The position numbers were made by a program, and so were the translations under genes. From positions 38,389 through 102,388 of the forward strand of contig NZ_QLMK01000009.1 of assembly GCF_003259955.1 (NCBI RefSeq): a stretch of 64,000 bases of DNA, given 5' to 3'. Below, piece after piece: positions 49,230-57,751 of this stretch. The notes beneath the pieces were generated by a model that saw only the letters and a list, made by a program, of their open reading frames with translations, did no database searches and had not been told where the DNA came from. The first letter of the stretch is position 1. The number at the start of each line of letters is the position of its first letter. This stretch comes from Falsochrobactrum ovis. Lineage in GTDB: Bacteria; Pseudomonadota; Alphaproteobacteria; Rhizobiales; Rhizobiaceae.

Positions 49230-50267
49230 ATGATGCAGCACATTCCAACGTCACCATTTGTTTCTTCAAATGAACGAATGATCGATCCTTTTGGACGTGC
49301 GGTCACTTATTTGCGCGTTTCAGTGACTGATCGCTGTGATTTTCGTTGTACTTATTGCATGGCGGAAAATATGACGTTTCTGCCGAAAAAAGATTTACTC
49401 ACGCTCGAAGAACTTGACCGAATTTGCAGTGCCTTTATTCGAAAGGGCGTTCGTAAGCTACGTCTTACCGGCGGCGAACCTCTTATGCGCAAGAATATCA
49501 TGCACCTGGTGCGCGATCTATCAAGGCATTTGCATTCGGGCGCGTTGGAAGAGCTGACGCTGACGACTAACGGTTCTCAACTTCATCGATTTGCGCAAGA
49601 ACTCGCTGATTGCGGCGTCCGCCGCATCAACGTGTCTCTGGATACGCTTGATGCAGCAAAGTTTCGTGAAGTAACGCGTTGGGGAGATTTGGCGAAGGTC
49701 TTGAACGGGATTGATGCCGCCCAGAAAGCCGGGCTTGATATTAAAATCAATACGGTTGCATTGAAGAATTTCAACGAATTCGAAATTGGCGACATGATCG
49801 AATGGGCGCATGGCAATGGCATGGATCTCACCTTGATTGAGACCATGCCCATGGGCGAGATCGATTTTGACCGTACAGACCAATATTTGCCCCTATCGAA
49901 ACTGCGTGCTGATCTCTCAAAACGTTTTACTATGGAAGATATTTCTTATCGTACGGGTGGGCCTGCGCGTTATGTTACGGTGGCCGAAACGGGACGTCGC
50001 CTTGGCTTTATCACTCCGTTGACGCATAATTTTTGCGAAAGCTGCAACCGGGTACGACTGACCTGTACCGGTATGCTCTATATGTGCTTAGGGCAAAATG
50101 ACGATGCAGACTTGCGCAAGGCCGTGCGCGAGAGCGAAAGTGACATTCCTTTATATGCAGCGATCGACGAAGCGATTTCTCGCAAGCCCAAGGGGCACGA
50201 TTTTATTATCGACCGCGATCATAATCGCCCAGCAGTGGCACGTCACATGAGTCTTACAGGCGGTTAA
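49230..50267 (+). CDS. moaA: GTP 3',8-cyclase (molybdenum cofactor)
   Basis: 345 residues, a radical SAM enzyme that rearranges GTP as the first step of molybdopterin synthesis. The SAM cluster cysteines are Cys36, Cys40 and Cys43 ([14 protein letters not shown]). The C-terminal cluster cysteines are in [12 protein letters not shown] near residues 269, 272 and 286. The C-terminal Gly-Gly needed for activity is present (SLTGG). The first ATG lacks a good ribosome binding site; the conserved region starts at Met17 (MIDPFGRAV). First gene of a likely moaA-DMT-mobA-mobB group. Confidence 0.96.
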   Translation: MMQHIPTSPFVSSNERMIDPFGRAVTYLRVSVTDRCDFRCTYCMAENMTFLPKKDLLTLEELDRICSAFIRKGVRKLRLTGGEPLMRKNIMHLVRDLSRHLHSGALEELTLTTNGSQLHRFAQELADCGVRRINVSLDTLDAAKFREVTRWGDLAKVLNGIDAAQKAGLDIKINTVALKNFNEFEIGDMIEWAHGNGMDLTLIETMPMGEIDFDRTDQYLPLSKLRADLSKRFTMEDISYRTGGPARYVTVAETGRRLGFITPLTHNFCESCNRVRLTCTGMLYMCLGQNDDADLRKAVRESESDIPLYAAIDEAISRKPKGHDFIIDRDHNRPAVARHMSLTGG

Positions 50268-50357
50268 GAAATAATATCGGCCTTTTTATTTGATATCTAA
50301 ATAAAGCTCGCGAAGCGAGAACTGTAGGGATATGTATTCCTAAACAGGATTCTTATC

Positions 50358-51281
50358 GTGCTGCAAGCTGCCAATTTCCGCGCAAGTATTTTTATGCTTC
50401 TTGCCATGGGCACTTTTACCATTGGCGATACTATTACCAAATATCTGCTAACTGAGATGAATAGTGGCCAATATATTCTGCTGCGCGGAATATTCGCCAC
50501 AGTTGCCATTGCAATTTTAGCGTGGAAAACAGGAGCATTCCGGCATTTCTCGCTTGAGAAAATGACTGTGATAAGAGTTGGCGCGGAAATCCTTGCGACT
50601 GTGACTTATATTTATTCGCTCGGTCAACTATCCCAAGCCTTCTGCTCGGCGGTGTTTCAAGTGACGCCGCTGGTCGTCACACTTGGTGCGGTACTTTTTC
50701 TCAATGAAACCGTAGGCTGGCGGCGCTGGCTTTGTATATCGATCGGTCTCGTCGGGGTGATAATCATCATACGCCCCGGCATGGACGGGGCCGAAAGCTT
50801 AACTGCTGTTGCTATTTTATTGGCAAGTGTGATTTTTGCCGCCACGCGAGACATTGCTACCCGTCGCGTTCCAAAGCATATTTCAACGCTCTATTTATCG
50901 ATGCTAACGTCTGTGTGCATTATGTTTGTCGGAGGCGCGCTCGTGGTTCCTATGGGCGGATGGCAGCCATTAAGCATGTCGGCTGTCATTTATATCATCA
51001 TAGCGGCAGGCCTGCTGTTGATCGGTTACCACTTCATCATTTTAGCCATGCGAGAGGGTGAGGTTTCGTTCGTTTCGCCGTTTCGTTATTCAAGCCTGTT
51101 ATGGGCTATCGTCTTGAGCACATTGGTATTTGGCGAAGCACCGGACAGCTACACGATTATCGGGTCGCTCTTCGTAGTTGGAAGCGGCATATATATGGTT
51201 TATCGTGAGCAAATCCGAAAGAAAAAATTGGGCACAAGAACAACCTTAGCCACCGAGCCAACCGGCATTGATCCGTCATGA
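50358..51281 (+). CDS. DMT-superfamily (EamA) transporter
   Basis: 307 residues with ten predicted membrane helices in two EamA repeats (~10-135 and ~150-285). Landmarks are MGTFTIGDTITKYLL, FQVTPLVVTLGAVLFLNETVGWRRW and FRYSSLLWAIVLSTLVFGE. The GTG start has AGGAT upstream. Its stop overlaps mobA (ATGA, 51278-51281), so it is coupled to molybdenum cofactor genes. EamA carriers export or import small organic molecules; the substrate is unknown. Confidence 0.9.
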   Translation: MLQAANFRASIFMLLAMGTFTIGDTITKYLLTEMNSGQYILLRGIFATVAIAILAWKTGAFRHFSLEKMTVIRVGAEILATVTYIYSLGQLSQAFCSAVFQVTPLVVTLGAVLFLNETVGWRRWLCISIGLVGVIIIIRPGMDGAESLTAVAILLASVIFAATRDIATRRVPKHISTLYLSMLTSVCIMFVGGALVVPMGGWQPLSMSAVIYIIIAAGLLLIGYHFIILAMREGEVSFVSPFRYSSLLWAIVLSTLVFGEAPDSYTIIGSLFVVGSGIYMVYREQIRKKKLGTRTTLATEPTGIDPS

Positions 51282-51931
51282 AGCGCAAACAATATGGCAC
51301 TATTGGTGCGATAATCGCTGGTGGAAACTCTAGCCGAATGAACTCTAACGGTGTGATCGGCGACAAATTTTTGCTTCGTTTAGGCGAATGCTCAGTCATA
51401 GAAATGGTCGCTCGCCGCATGGCAGCACAGCTAGACGTCCTGTTTATCAATGCAAATGGCGATCCTAAACGCTTGAAGTCTTTAGATCTGCCCGTCCTTG
51501 CCGATCTTGATACTGCGCATAAAGGCCCGTTGGCTGGCCTTTTGACGGCGCTATCCTATGCAAGCGATTATCGCTTTTTGCTTACGGCTCCTGCCGACTG
51601 CCCTTTTCTACCGCTTGATCTTCATAGCAAGCTGTTGGAGCGGCAAAATGAGACTGGGGCCGATATTGTGTTGGCGCGCTCAAATGAACGCATTCATCCA
51701 ATTTCTGGTTTATGGAGCACTGCGTTAAAGGCAAATCTCTCGCAATGGCTCATGAGCTCCACGCGTGCAAGCGTGCTTTCTTTCGCTGAACAGATCGGGT
51801 TTGAGACTGTGAACTTTCCTCTGGTTTCATTGTCAGAACCTTCAATAACATACGATCCGTTCTTCAATATTAATTTCCCAGACGATCTTGCGATGGCGCG
51901 GCAGATCAATGAGGCTCTGCAATGGAATTAA
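51278..51931 (+). CDS. mobA: molybdenum cofactor guanylyltransferase
   Basis: 217 residues of the nucleotidyltransferase fold. It adds GMP to molybdopterin to make the guanine dinucleotide cofactor. The N-terminal IIAGGNSSRM motif is present, but the usual following G-x-DK is spaced out as NSNGVIGDKF. LADLDTAHKGPLAGLLTAL and TAPADCPFLP are the other family landmarks. It overlaps the DMT transporter gene by 4 bases and mobB by 10. Confidence 0.93.
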   Translation: MKRKQYGTIGAIIAGGNSSRMNSNGVIGDKFLLRLGECSVIEMVARRMAAQLDVLFINANGDPKRLKSLDLPVLADLDTAHKGPLAGLLTALSYASDYRFLLTAPADCPFLPLDLHSKLLERQNETGADIVLARSNERIHPISGLWSTALKANLSQWLMSSTRASVLSFAEQIGFETVNFPLVSLSEPSITYDPFFNINFPDDLAMARQINEALQWN

Positions 51932-52437
51932 AACTGTTCGGAATTACTGGCTGGAAGAACTCTGGTAAAACCACTCTTACCGAGAAGTTGGTGCGCGAAT
52001 TGGTCAGGCGCGGTTATCGCATAGCCACGATCAAACACGCTCATCACGATTTCGATATTGATCATAAAGGCACTGATTCTTGGCGTCATCGCGCAGCCGG
52101 TGCGAGCGAAGTTGCGATTGTGTCATCGGCTCGTTACGCCATCATGCATGAAAATCGCGGTGAACAGGAACCCTCTTTGCATGAAATAGCTGCGAAACTC
52201 AGCCCATGCGACCTTGTGATAGTTGAAGGGTACAAAAACGAATCTCATCCAAAAATCGAGGCCCGCCGTCTATCCGCACAGCCCGGGCCAGCGCTTCACG
52301 AGGACGATCCGCATATCGTGGCCATCGCTAGCGACCATCTCATCGATCATCCGACCCTTCCGACATTTTCAATTGATGATGTCGCAAATATTGCAGATTT
52401 TGTCGAACATTATACCGGTTTACAGGAAAGTCGGTAA
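51922..52437 (+). CDS. mobB: molybdopterin-guanine dinucleotide biosynthesis adaptor protein
   Basis: 171 residues. The P-loop GWKNSGKTTL is at residues 9-18; IKHAHHDFDID and GTDSWRHRAAGA follow, and LVIVEGYK marks the Walker B-like region near residue 97. MobB binds GTP and assists MobA. It overlaps mobA by ten bases. It is the last gene of the group; no clear terminator follows. Confidence 0.94.
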   Translation: MELKLFGITGWKNSGKTTLTEKLVRELVRRGYRIATIKHAHHDFDIDHKGTDSWRHRAAGASEVAIVSSARYAIMHENRGEQEPSLHEIAAKLSPCDLVIVEGYKNESHPKIEARRLSAQPGPALHEDDPHIVAIASDHLIDHPTLPTFSIDDVANIADFVEHYTGLQESR

Positions 52438-52746
52438 TCAGCAGCGGCGAATCAGGCATTTAGCTCGGTTTTCCATTCCTATAATCAGAGAATCTAATCG
52501 TGTTTGGGAAAATTAAATTGCGCGGCTCGTCTTGCCTTCCGCTGCATAAAGGTGGAAATAGACCCTAGGAGCGGATGATTTCACGCAACAGCGTAAAAAT
52601 ATTGCGCATCATCAATTCCTGGAGTTAATGGAAGTCTGAAGTGTCATCAAAATGGCAAATACCATCGGAGGTGGCAGCATATCTTGAAGCGGCTGAACCA
52701 GAATAAGAATCAGGGAACCCAGCCACAACAAACGAGAGGACGAGAA
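52438..52746. other. 309-base region upstream of the amino acid ABC operon
   Basis: No gene is supported. It must hold the promoter of the ABC operon. The last bases carry a strong ribosome binding site, GAGAGGACGAGAA, directly before the ATG at 52747. No clear sigma-factor motif or hairpin was identified. Confidence 0.4.
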
Positions 52747-53553
52747 ATGCGCGTTTCAAAGCGTATCGCTTTAGCAGCATCGGCTGCAGCAATGGTAATG
52801 GCAGTTTGCGGAATGGGAGCAAGCATCGCAAACGCCCAAGAAAGTTTAAAATTGAAGATCGGCACCGAGGGCGCGTACCCTCCATTCAACTTCATTGAGC
52901 CTGACGGTACTCTTTCGGGCTTTGATGTTGATATTGCCAAAGCGCTCTGCGAAGAAATGAAAGCAGAATGTGAGTTCGTAACGCAGGAATGGGACGGCGC
53001 AATTCCGGCTCTTCAAGCGGGCAAGTTCGATGCCTTCATTGCATCCATGTCCATCACAGAGGAACGCAAGAAGCAGGTCGATTTTTCGAATAAATATTAC
53101 AACACTCCTCCTGGGATCGCGGCACCAAAAGACACCGATATTACCGGTGTGACGAAAGAAGATCTGGCAGGAAAAACCATCGGAGTTCAGGTCTCTACGA
53201 CCCATGCGAACTATTCCGAAAAGACTTTTACCGACAGCACGATCAAGGCCTATCCAACAGCCGAAGAATATCGCCTTGATCTGGCAAATGGGCGGTTAGA
53301 TGCGGTCAATGACGACAGCGTCACGCTTTCTGAATGGTTGAAAACCGATGATGGCGCATGCTGTAAGATGGTTGCCACCTTCCCGCCAGTGACCGAAATT
53401 CATGGTCCAGGTGCAGGTGTGGCATTTAAACAGGGTCGGCCAGAGCTAGTGGAAAAGTTTAACGAAGCCATTAAAGCGATCCGCGCCAATGGAAAGTACA
53501 AAGAAATCAACGATAAATATTTTGATTTCGATGCTTATGGCGCTGAAAACTAA
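52747..53553 (+). CDS. polar amino acid ABC transporter substrate-binding protein
   Basis: 268 residues with a signal peptide (MRVSKRIALAAS, cut after ANAQ near residue 35). The family 3 solute-binding domain has IGTEGAYPPFNFIEPDG, GFDVDIAKALCEEM and WDGAIPALQAGKFDAFIASM. It resembles the HisJ/ArgT/octopine-binding group, so lysine, arginine, ornithine, histidine or an opine are likely ligands. The frame is open to 52684, but the ATG at 52747 has the ribosome binding site. It is first of three import genes. Confidence 0.93.
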   Translation: MRVSKRIALAASAAAMVMAVCGMGASIANAQESLKLKIGTEGAYPPFNFIEPDGTLSGFDVDIAKALCEEMKAECEFVTQEWDGAIPALQAGKFDAFIASMSITEERKKQVDFSNKYYNTPPGIAAPKDTDITGVTKEDLAGKTIGVQVSTTHANYSEKTFTDSTIKAYPTAEEYRLDLANGRLDAVNDDSVTLSEWLKTDDGACCKMVATFPPVTEIHGPGAGVAFKQGRPELVEKFNEAIKAIRANGKYKEINDKYFDFDAYGAEN

Positions 53554-53569
53554 TTCCCTATAAGCAGTT

Positions 53570-53599
53570 ACGCCGGATTTCCCCAAGGAAACCCGGCGT
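53570..53599 (+). terminator. intercistronic hairpin after the binding-protein gene
   Basis: A 13-bp stem with one mismatch (ACGCCGGATTTCC against GGAAACCCGGCGT) and a CCAA loop, 17 bases after the stop and 98 bases before the permease gene. No T run follows. It probably protects the binding-protein mRNA or partly stops transcription, so that this protein is made in excess over the permeases. Confidence 0.75.
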
Positions 53600-53697
53600 A
53601 ATTACCTATTAAGCGGCTGTTCAAAAATAAAAAATCATGACGGGAAATTCTTTGTATCTCTTTGTTATCGCACAGCTTCGAGCGAAGGAGTAGGCGC

Positions 53698-54420
53698 ATG
53701 GAACATTACGTCACTCTTTTGGGATTTAGCTCCAATGGCTGGGGAACAAGCATTGCTTGGGGGCTCCTTGTTACCATTTCGCTTGCTCTGGCCACATTGC
53801 CGTTAGGGCTTATGCTGGGCTTTTTAGTTGCGCTTGGTAAGCTCTCGGAGGAGCGCTCCATCCGTTTGGCAAGTAATATTTACACGACCATTTTTCGTGG
53901 GCTGCCCGAGTTACTAACGCTTTTTCTGGTTTATTTTGGCGCGTCTTTGGGCCTGCAAAAGCTTCTCACGCTGTTAAACATTGATGCAAATATTGAGATC
54001 AACGCCTTTGTGGCCGGTATGATCGCGCTAGGCTTTGTATTCTCTTCATATTCCAGCGAAGTTTTTCTTTCGGCATTTCGTGCGATTCCGCGCGGGCAAT
54101 ATGAAGGTGGCTATGCAATCGGATTGTCTCATTGGCAAACCACGCGCATGATCATTTTTCCACAACTGATCCGTATCGCCCTGCCCGGCCTTGCAAATCT
54201 GTGGTTGGTGTTGCTGAAAGACACGTCGTTGGTTTCAGTCATCACGCTTTCCGACATTTTGCGTCAGACATCCATTGCTGCCCGCGTTACAAAAGAGCCT
54301 TTCCTCTTCTTCGGCGTGGCGTGCCTACTCTATCTCGGCTTGGCGATTATTTCTTCGTATTTCATTGAACGCATTGCCCGTTGGGCCAATGCCGGCCACA
54401 GCTCTACTCGCGGTGCTTGA
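53698..54420 (+). CDS. amino acid ABC transporter permease (HisQ/OccQ-like)
   Basis: 240 residues, with five membrane helices. The polar amino acid permease signature is in YEGGYAIGLSHWQTTRMIIFPQLIRIALPG (abbreviated region, residues ~136-165), the EAA loop that docks the ATPase. AAGGAG precedes ATG 53698; the frame extends upstream without support. Its stop overlaps the next permease's ATG by one base (TGATG). Confidence 0.93.
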   Translation: MEHYVTLLGFSSNGWGTSIAWGLLVTISLALATLPLGLMLGFLVALGKLSEERSIRLASNIYTTIFRGLPELLTLFLVYFGASLGLQKLLTLLNIDANIEINAFVAGMIALGFVFSSYSSEVFLSAFRAIPRGQYEGGYAIGLSHWQTTRMIIFPQLIRIALPGLANLWLVLLKDTSLVSVITLSDILRQTSIAARVTKEPFLFFGVACLLYLGLAIISSYFIERIARWANAGHSSTRGA

Positions 54421-55253
54421 TGATGAGTGAAACGTTTTCTCCAAACCCCGCTCGCCTGCCACCACCGCCTGTCGTCCGCCGTTGGACCTGGAGCCGTATT
54501 GTTGGCAATATTATTGTATCGATCTGGGCGCTGATTTTTCTGGGCCTTGTGATCTATCTTTATAATGTTTGGCAGATCGATTTTATTGAAACCTATGCGC
54601 CTCGCTATTGGTCGGGCCTGCTGACAACAATAAAATTAGTCGTCATTTCCGTTATATTAGGCGGCCTTATCTCACTGCCCGTAACCGCGGCACGCATGTC
54701 GGACAAAAAGTGGCTACGAAAACTCGCTTTCGGATATGTCTATTTTTTCCGGGGCACGCCGCTTCTTGCTCAGACCTTCCTGATTTATTACGGGTTCGGA
54801 ACATTTAGACCGTTTTTAGAAACTGTCGGTTTATGGGGCTTTTTTCGTGATGCGTGGAGCTGCGCGATCTTAGCTTTTTCGCTCAACACCTCTGCTTATC
54901 AAGCAGAAATTTTGCGGGGTGCCATTCAAAGTGTTCAGAAAGGTCAGTGGGAAGGAGCTGCCGCTCTGGGCATACCCAAACGGGTCGCTTTCTTCAAAGT
55001 TATCTTGCCGCAGGCCCTCATCGTGGCTCTGCGACCCTATGGCAATGAAATCATCTTGATGATCAAGGGATCGGCAATTGTAGCGATCATCACCGTATTG
55101 GATCTTATGGGTGAAACGCGGCGCGCATTTTCGCGCACATTTGATTTCCAGACCTATATTTGGGCGGCGGTGCTCTATCTGTTAATGGTTGAGTGTCTGC
55201 GGCATGTTTGGGATTTTCTGGAAAGACGTTTAACCCGCCACCTCATTCGGTGA
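54420..55253 (+). CDS. amino acid ABC transporter permease (HisM/OccM-like)
   Basis: 277 residues. A proline-rich cytosolic lead (~1-25) precedes six membrane helices. The EAA loop reads WEGAAALGIPKRVAFFKVILPQA near residue 177. It pairs with the previous permease to form a heterodimeric channel. ATG at 54420 or 54423. The expected ATP-binding subunit is not encoded next to it; the following gene is a dehydrogenase. Confidence 0.92.
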   Translation: MMSETFSPNPARLPPPPVVRRWTWSRIVGNIIVSIWALIFLGLVIYLYNVWQIDFIETYAPRYWSGLLTTIKLVVISVILGGLISLPVTAARMSDKKWLRKLAFGYVYFFRGTPLLAQTFLIYYGFGTFRPFLETVGLWGFFRDAWSCAILAFSLNTSAYQAEILRGAIQSVQKGQWEGAAALGIPKRVAFFKVILPQALIVALRPYGNEIILMIKGSAIVAIITVLDLMGETRRAFSRTFDFQTYIWAAVLYLLMVECLRHVWDFLERRLTRHLIR

Positions 55254-55345
55254 ATATAGATCGTGGTTCACTGAATAGATATTCTACCCGCGCCCGCCCA
55301 TTTCTTAAAGAATTGCGGCGATGAGCGGTTTTTGGAGGAAATAAA

Positions 55346-56221
55346 ATGGCTGTAACCAAAGTGGCGTTTTTGGGTCTTGGAGTTATGGGCTATCCAATGG
55401 CCGGCCATCTGAGGGTCAAAGGCGGTCACGATGTGACAGTTTACAACCGGACGGTGGAAAAGGCTCAAAAATGGTCCGAACAGTTTGGTGGCCGTTTTGA
55501 GAGCACGCCGCAAGCTGCCGCCGCAGACGCAGATTATGTCTTTTGCTGTGTGGGCAATGATGATGACCTTCGTTCAGTAACAACGGGGGAAAATGGCGCG
55601 TTCTTGTCGATAAAACCCGGCGCGGTCTTCATAGACAACACCACAGCATCTGCAGAGATTGCAAAAGAGCTGAACATCGAAGCCAAAGCCCGCGGGTTTC
55701 ACTTTCTGGATGCACCCGTCTCCGGTGGCCAGGCAGGCGCTGAAAATGGTGTGCTCACTGTCATGGTCGGAGGTTCGCAAGAAATATTTGACCGCGCAAA
55801 GCCAATTATCGAAGCCTTTGCGCGCTCGGTTGGGCTAATGGGGCCAGCAGGATCGGGACAACTGGCCAAAATGGTCAACCAAATATGCATAGCCGGTCTT
55901 GTTCAGGGGTTGGCCGAAGGTATTCATTTTGGCAAAAAGGCTGGTCTCGATATTGAAAAGCTCACTGCGATCATCTCCAAAGGAGCAGCGGGATCTTGGC
56001 AAATGGAAAACCGTTCCGCTACCATGAACCAAGCCCAATATGATTTTGGGTTTGCTGTGGATTGGATGCGCAAAGATCTTGCGATTTGCCTTGAAGAAGC
56101 CAACCGAAATGGTGCCTCTCTGCCAGTCACCGCTCTTGTTGACCAATTTTACAAAGATGTCCAAAAAATGGGTGGTGGGCGTTGGGATACGTCATCCCTT
56201 CTCGCCCGGTTGGAAAAATAA
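55346..56221 (+). CDS. NAD(P)-dependent beta-hydroxyacid dehydrogenase (3-hydroxyisobutyrate/GarR family)
   Basis: 291 residues. The Rossmann start is VAFLGLGVMGYPMAGHL (residues ~6-22), the substrate motif DAPVSGGQAGAENG near residue 122 and the catalytic lysine in GSGQLAKMVNQI near residue 174. Members reduce or oxidise 3-hydroxyisobutyrate, tartronate semialdehyde or related acids; the exact substrate is not clear. GGAGGAAAT precedes the ATG. It lies 92 bases after the ABC permease gene in the same direction, so a catabolic link is possible but unproven. Confidence 0.9.
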   Translation: MAVTKVAFLGLGVMGYPMAGHLRVKGGHDVTVYNRTVEKAQKWSEQFGGRFESTPQAAAADADYVFCCVGNDDDLRSVTTGENGAFLSIKPGAVFIDNTTASAEIAKELNIEAKARGFHFLDAPVSGGQAGAENGVLTVMVGGSQEIFDRAKPIIEAFARSVGLMGPAGSGQLAKMVNQICIAGLVQGLAEGIHFGKKAGLDIEKLTAIISKGAAGSWQMENRSATMNQAQYDFGFAVDWMRKDLAICLEEANRNGASLPVTALVDQFYKDVQKMGGGRWDTSSLLARLEK

Positions 56222-56226
56222 AAAAA

Positions 56227-56254
56227 GCCCGGAGTTTCTCCGGGCGTTATTTTT
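56227..56254 (+). terminator. rho-independent terminator of the dehydrogenase gene
   Basis: A perfect 8-bp stem GCCCGGAG/CTCCGGGC with a TTT loop, followed by GTTATTTTTATT. Confidence 0.92.
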
Positions 56255-56262
56255 ATTCTGTG

Positions 56263-57480
56263 TTAGAATTTAACTTTGCCTGTTAGTGAAATGGCAGTCA
56301 CCAGATCGTTACCAAATTCCGCTTTTGAGCCGAGACCTGGCGTTCCGACACCCCTATCATCAAGGCTTCCGGACGTTAGAAGGCCTGCGGCACCCGCCAA
56401 TCGTAGCTCAACATGTTCCGTCGCCTTATAGGTAGCGCCAAGGCCGAATGTCCACACGTCGGTCTGGGCGCTCAAGCCTCGCGTCGTACCGCGATCCCAG
56501 CTCACCGTGGCCGCGGCTGACCATTGATCATCAATCTTGTGGCCCACGCCCCCGACTACTGTCCAGCCATCCTTAAACCCTAATTCGAGCGCCATAATTT
56601 CTTGTCCAGGTGCAAAAATGCCTGCATAAATTTGGCCGCTCGAATTAACGAAACTGATGCGCTCGATACTCGACCAGTCTGTCCATTTAACCGAACCAAA
56701 TGCCAACCAATCCGGCGCAACTCCGGTTTGAAATTTAAATTCGACGGATTGCGGAGAGACAACCGCTCCTGTGACGCTGACATTCGTGTTTGGAATTATA
56801 TTTCCTACAATACCGTCCAAATCATAGCTCAATTCAGACTGATAGACCAAACTGGCGCGCATTGAATATTCCGGAATTTCATATGCAGCACCCAAGCGCC
56901 AGCCGACACTTTCGCCCTCCACGTCAAGCGTAGCGACACGGAACGGCAGCGGACCTTGGCCAGGTAAAAGCCGGGTCTGCTCGCCACGCAATTGCTGATA
57001 GCTGACGCCACCGAGAATACGGAAATAGCCCTTCTCTCCGGCTGAAAACCGGTAAGAACAATTTAGCCCATAATCATGAGAGGAAATTTCTTGCCGGATC
57101 GCCACATACATACGCACCGTTTCCATGCCAGCATCGGTGTAGGCGCCCCATGGCTGTCGATATTGGCCAGCACAGGCAAGGTCATCGGTGAGGTCAATTT
57201 TCGCGGAAACTTTTGGCACCCAATAGCTCTTAGTCTCCTCAACTGAGGTTGCGTAAGGCGTCCCCGTCATTGGGTTTGTCGTACCGCTAAAAGCCGAACC
57301 ACGGATGTTTTTCAGTTTCCGTTGAGGCGCGACAAAGGTCGCTGTCGTATCAAGAACCGTTCCCTGTTCGAACAGAATATCAAAATCCTGTGAACTTCGT
57401 TCAAACCCTCCTGCAAGGCTTGATGTTGCGCTTCCGAACAGCGCCAAAGTAAGTATTAGCAACCTCACAGGTGACGCCAT
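56263..57480 (-). CDS. FadL/OmpP1-family outer membrane protein
   Basis: 405 residues with a signal peptide (cut after SLAGG near residue 24). The mature start GGFERSSQDFDILFEQG and the alternating beta-strand pattern to a terminal Phe (GKVKF) fit FadL/OmpP1 barrels, which pass hydrophobic compounds such as long-chain fatty acids. SYWVPKVSAKIDLTDDLACAGQYRQPWG is the central hatch-proximal part (abbreviated region, residues ~85-112). Single gene, with about 270 upstream bases. Confidence 0.88.
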   Translation of the reverse strand: MASPVRLLILTLALFGSATSSLAGGFERSSQDFDILFEQGTVLDTTATFVAPQRKLKNIRGSAFSGTTNPMTGTPYATSVEETKSYWVPKVSAKIDLTDDLACAGQYRQPWGAYTDAGMETVRMYVAIRQEISSHDYGLNCSYRFSAGEKGYFRILGGVSYQQLRGEQTRLLPGQGPLPFRVATLDVEGESVGWRLGAAYEIPEYSMRASLVYQSELSYDLDGIVGNIIPNTNVSVTGAVVSPQSVEFKFQTGVAPDWLAFGSVKWTDWSSIERISFVNSSGQIYAGIFAPGQEIMALELGFKDGWTVVGGVGHKIDDQWSAAATVSWDRGTTRGLSAQTDVWTFGLGATYKATEHVELRLAGAAGLLTSGSLDDRGVGTPGLGSKAEFGNDLVTAISLTGKVKF

Positions 57481-57710
57481 AATTCTTTATCCCCCTCGCA
57501 ATACTCACCCGTTGACACTAAGCAAGTGTACAAAACTAGACGACCCATTATCCCGGCTAGTCAGAACCATGACAAACAATGTTGACATCAGCAATCCCAA
57601 CTAAACATTTGGTATCTCTGGGTAAAATTTAGCGCGCTTACGCTTTAGTCACCGCGGTTTTGAGCTATTCTGCGTCAATTGTGCCACGGCAGCATAATTC
57701 ACACTGAGAT

Positions 57711-57730
57711 GACCGGGCCCTAGCCCGGCC
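57711..57730 (-). terminator. possible terminator of valS
   Basis: GACCGGGC/GCCCGGCC makes an 8-bp stem with a CCTA loop on the minus transcript (one G-U pair), 21 bases after the valS stop. No T run follows, so strength is uncertain. Confidence 0.5.
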
Positions 57731-57751
57731 ATCCTAGACCAATTTATGAGC

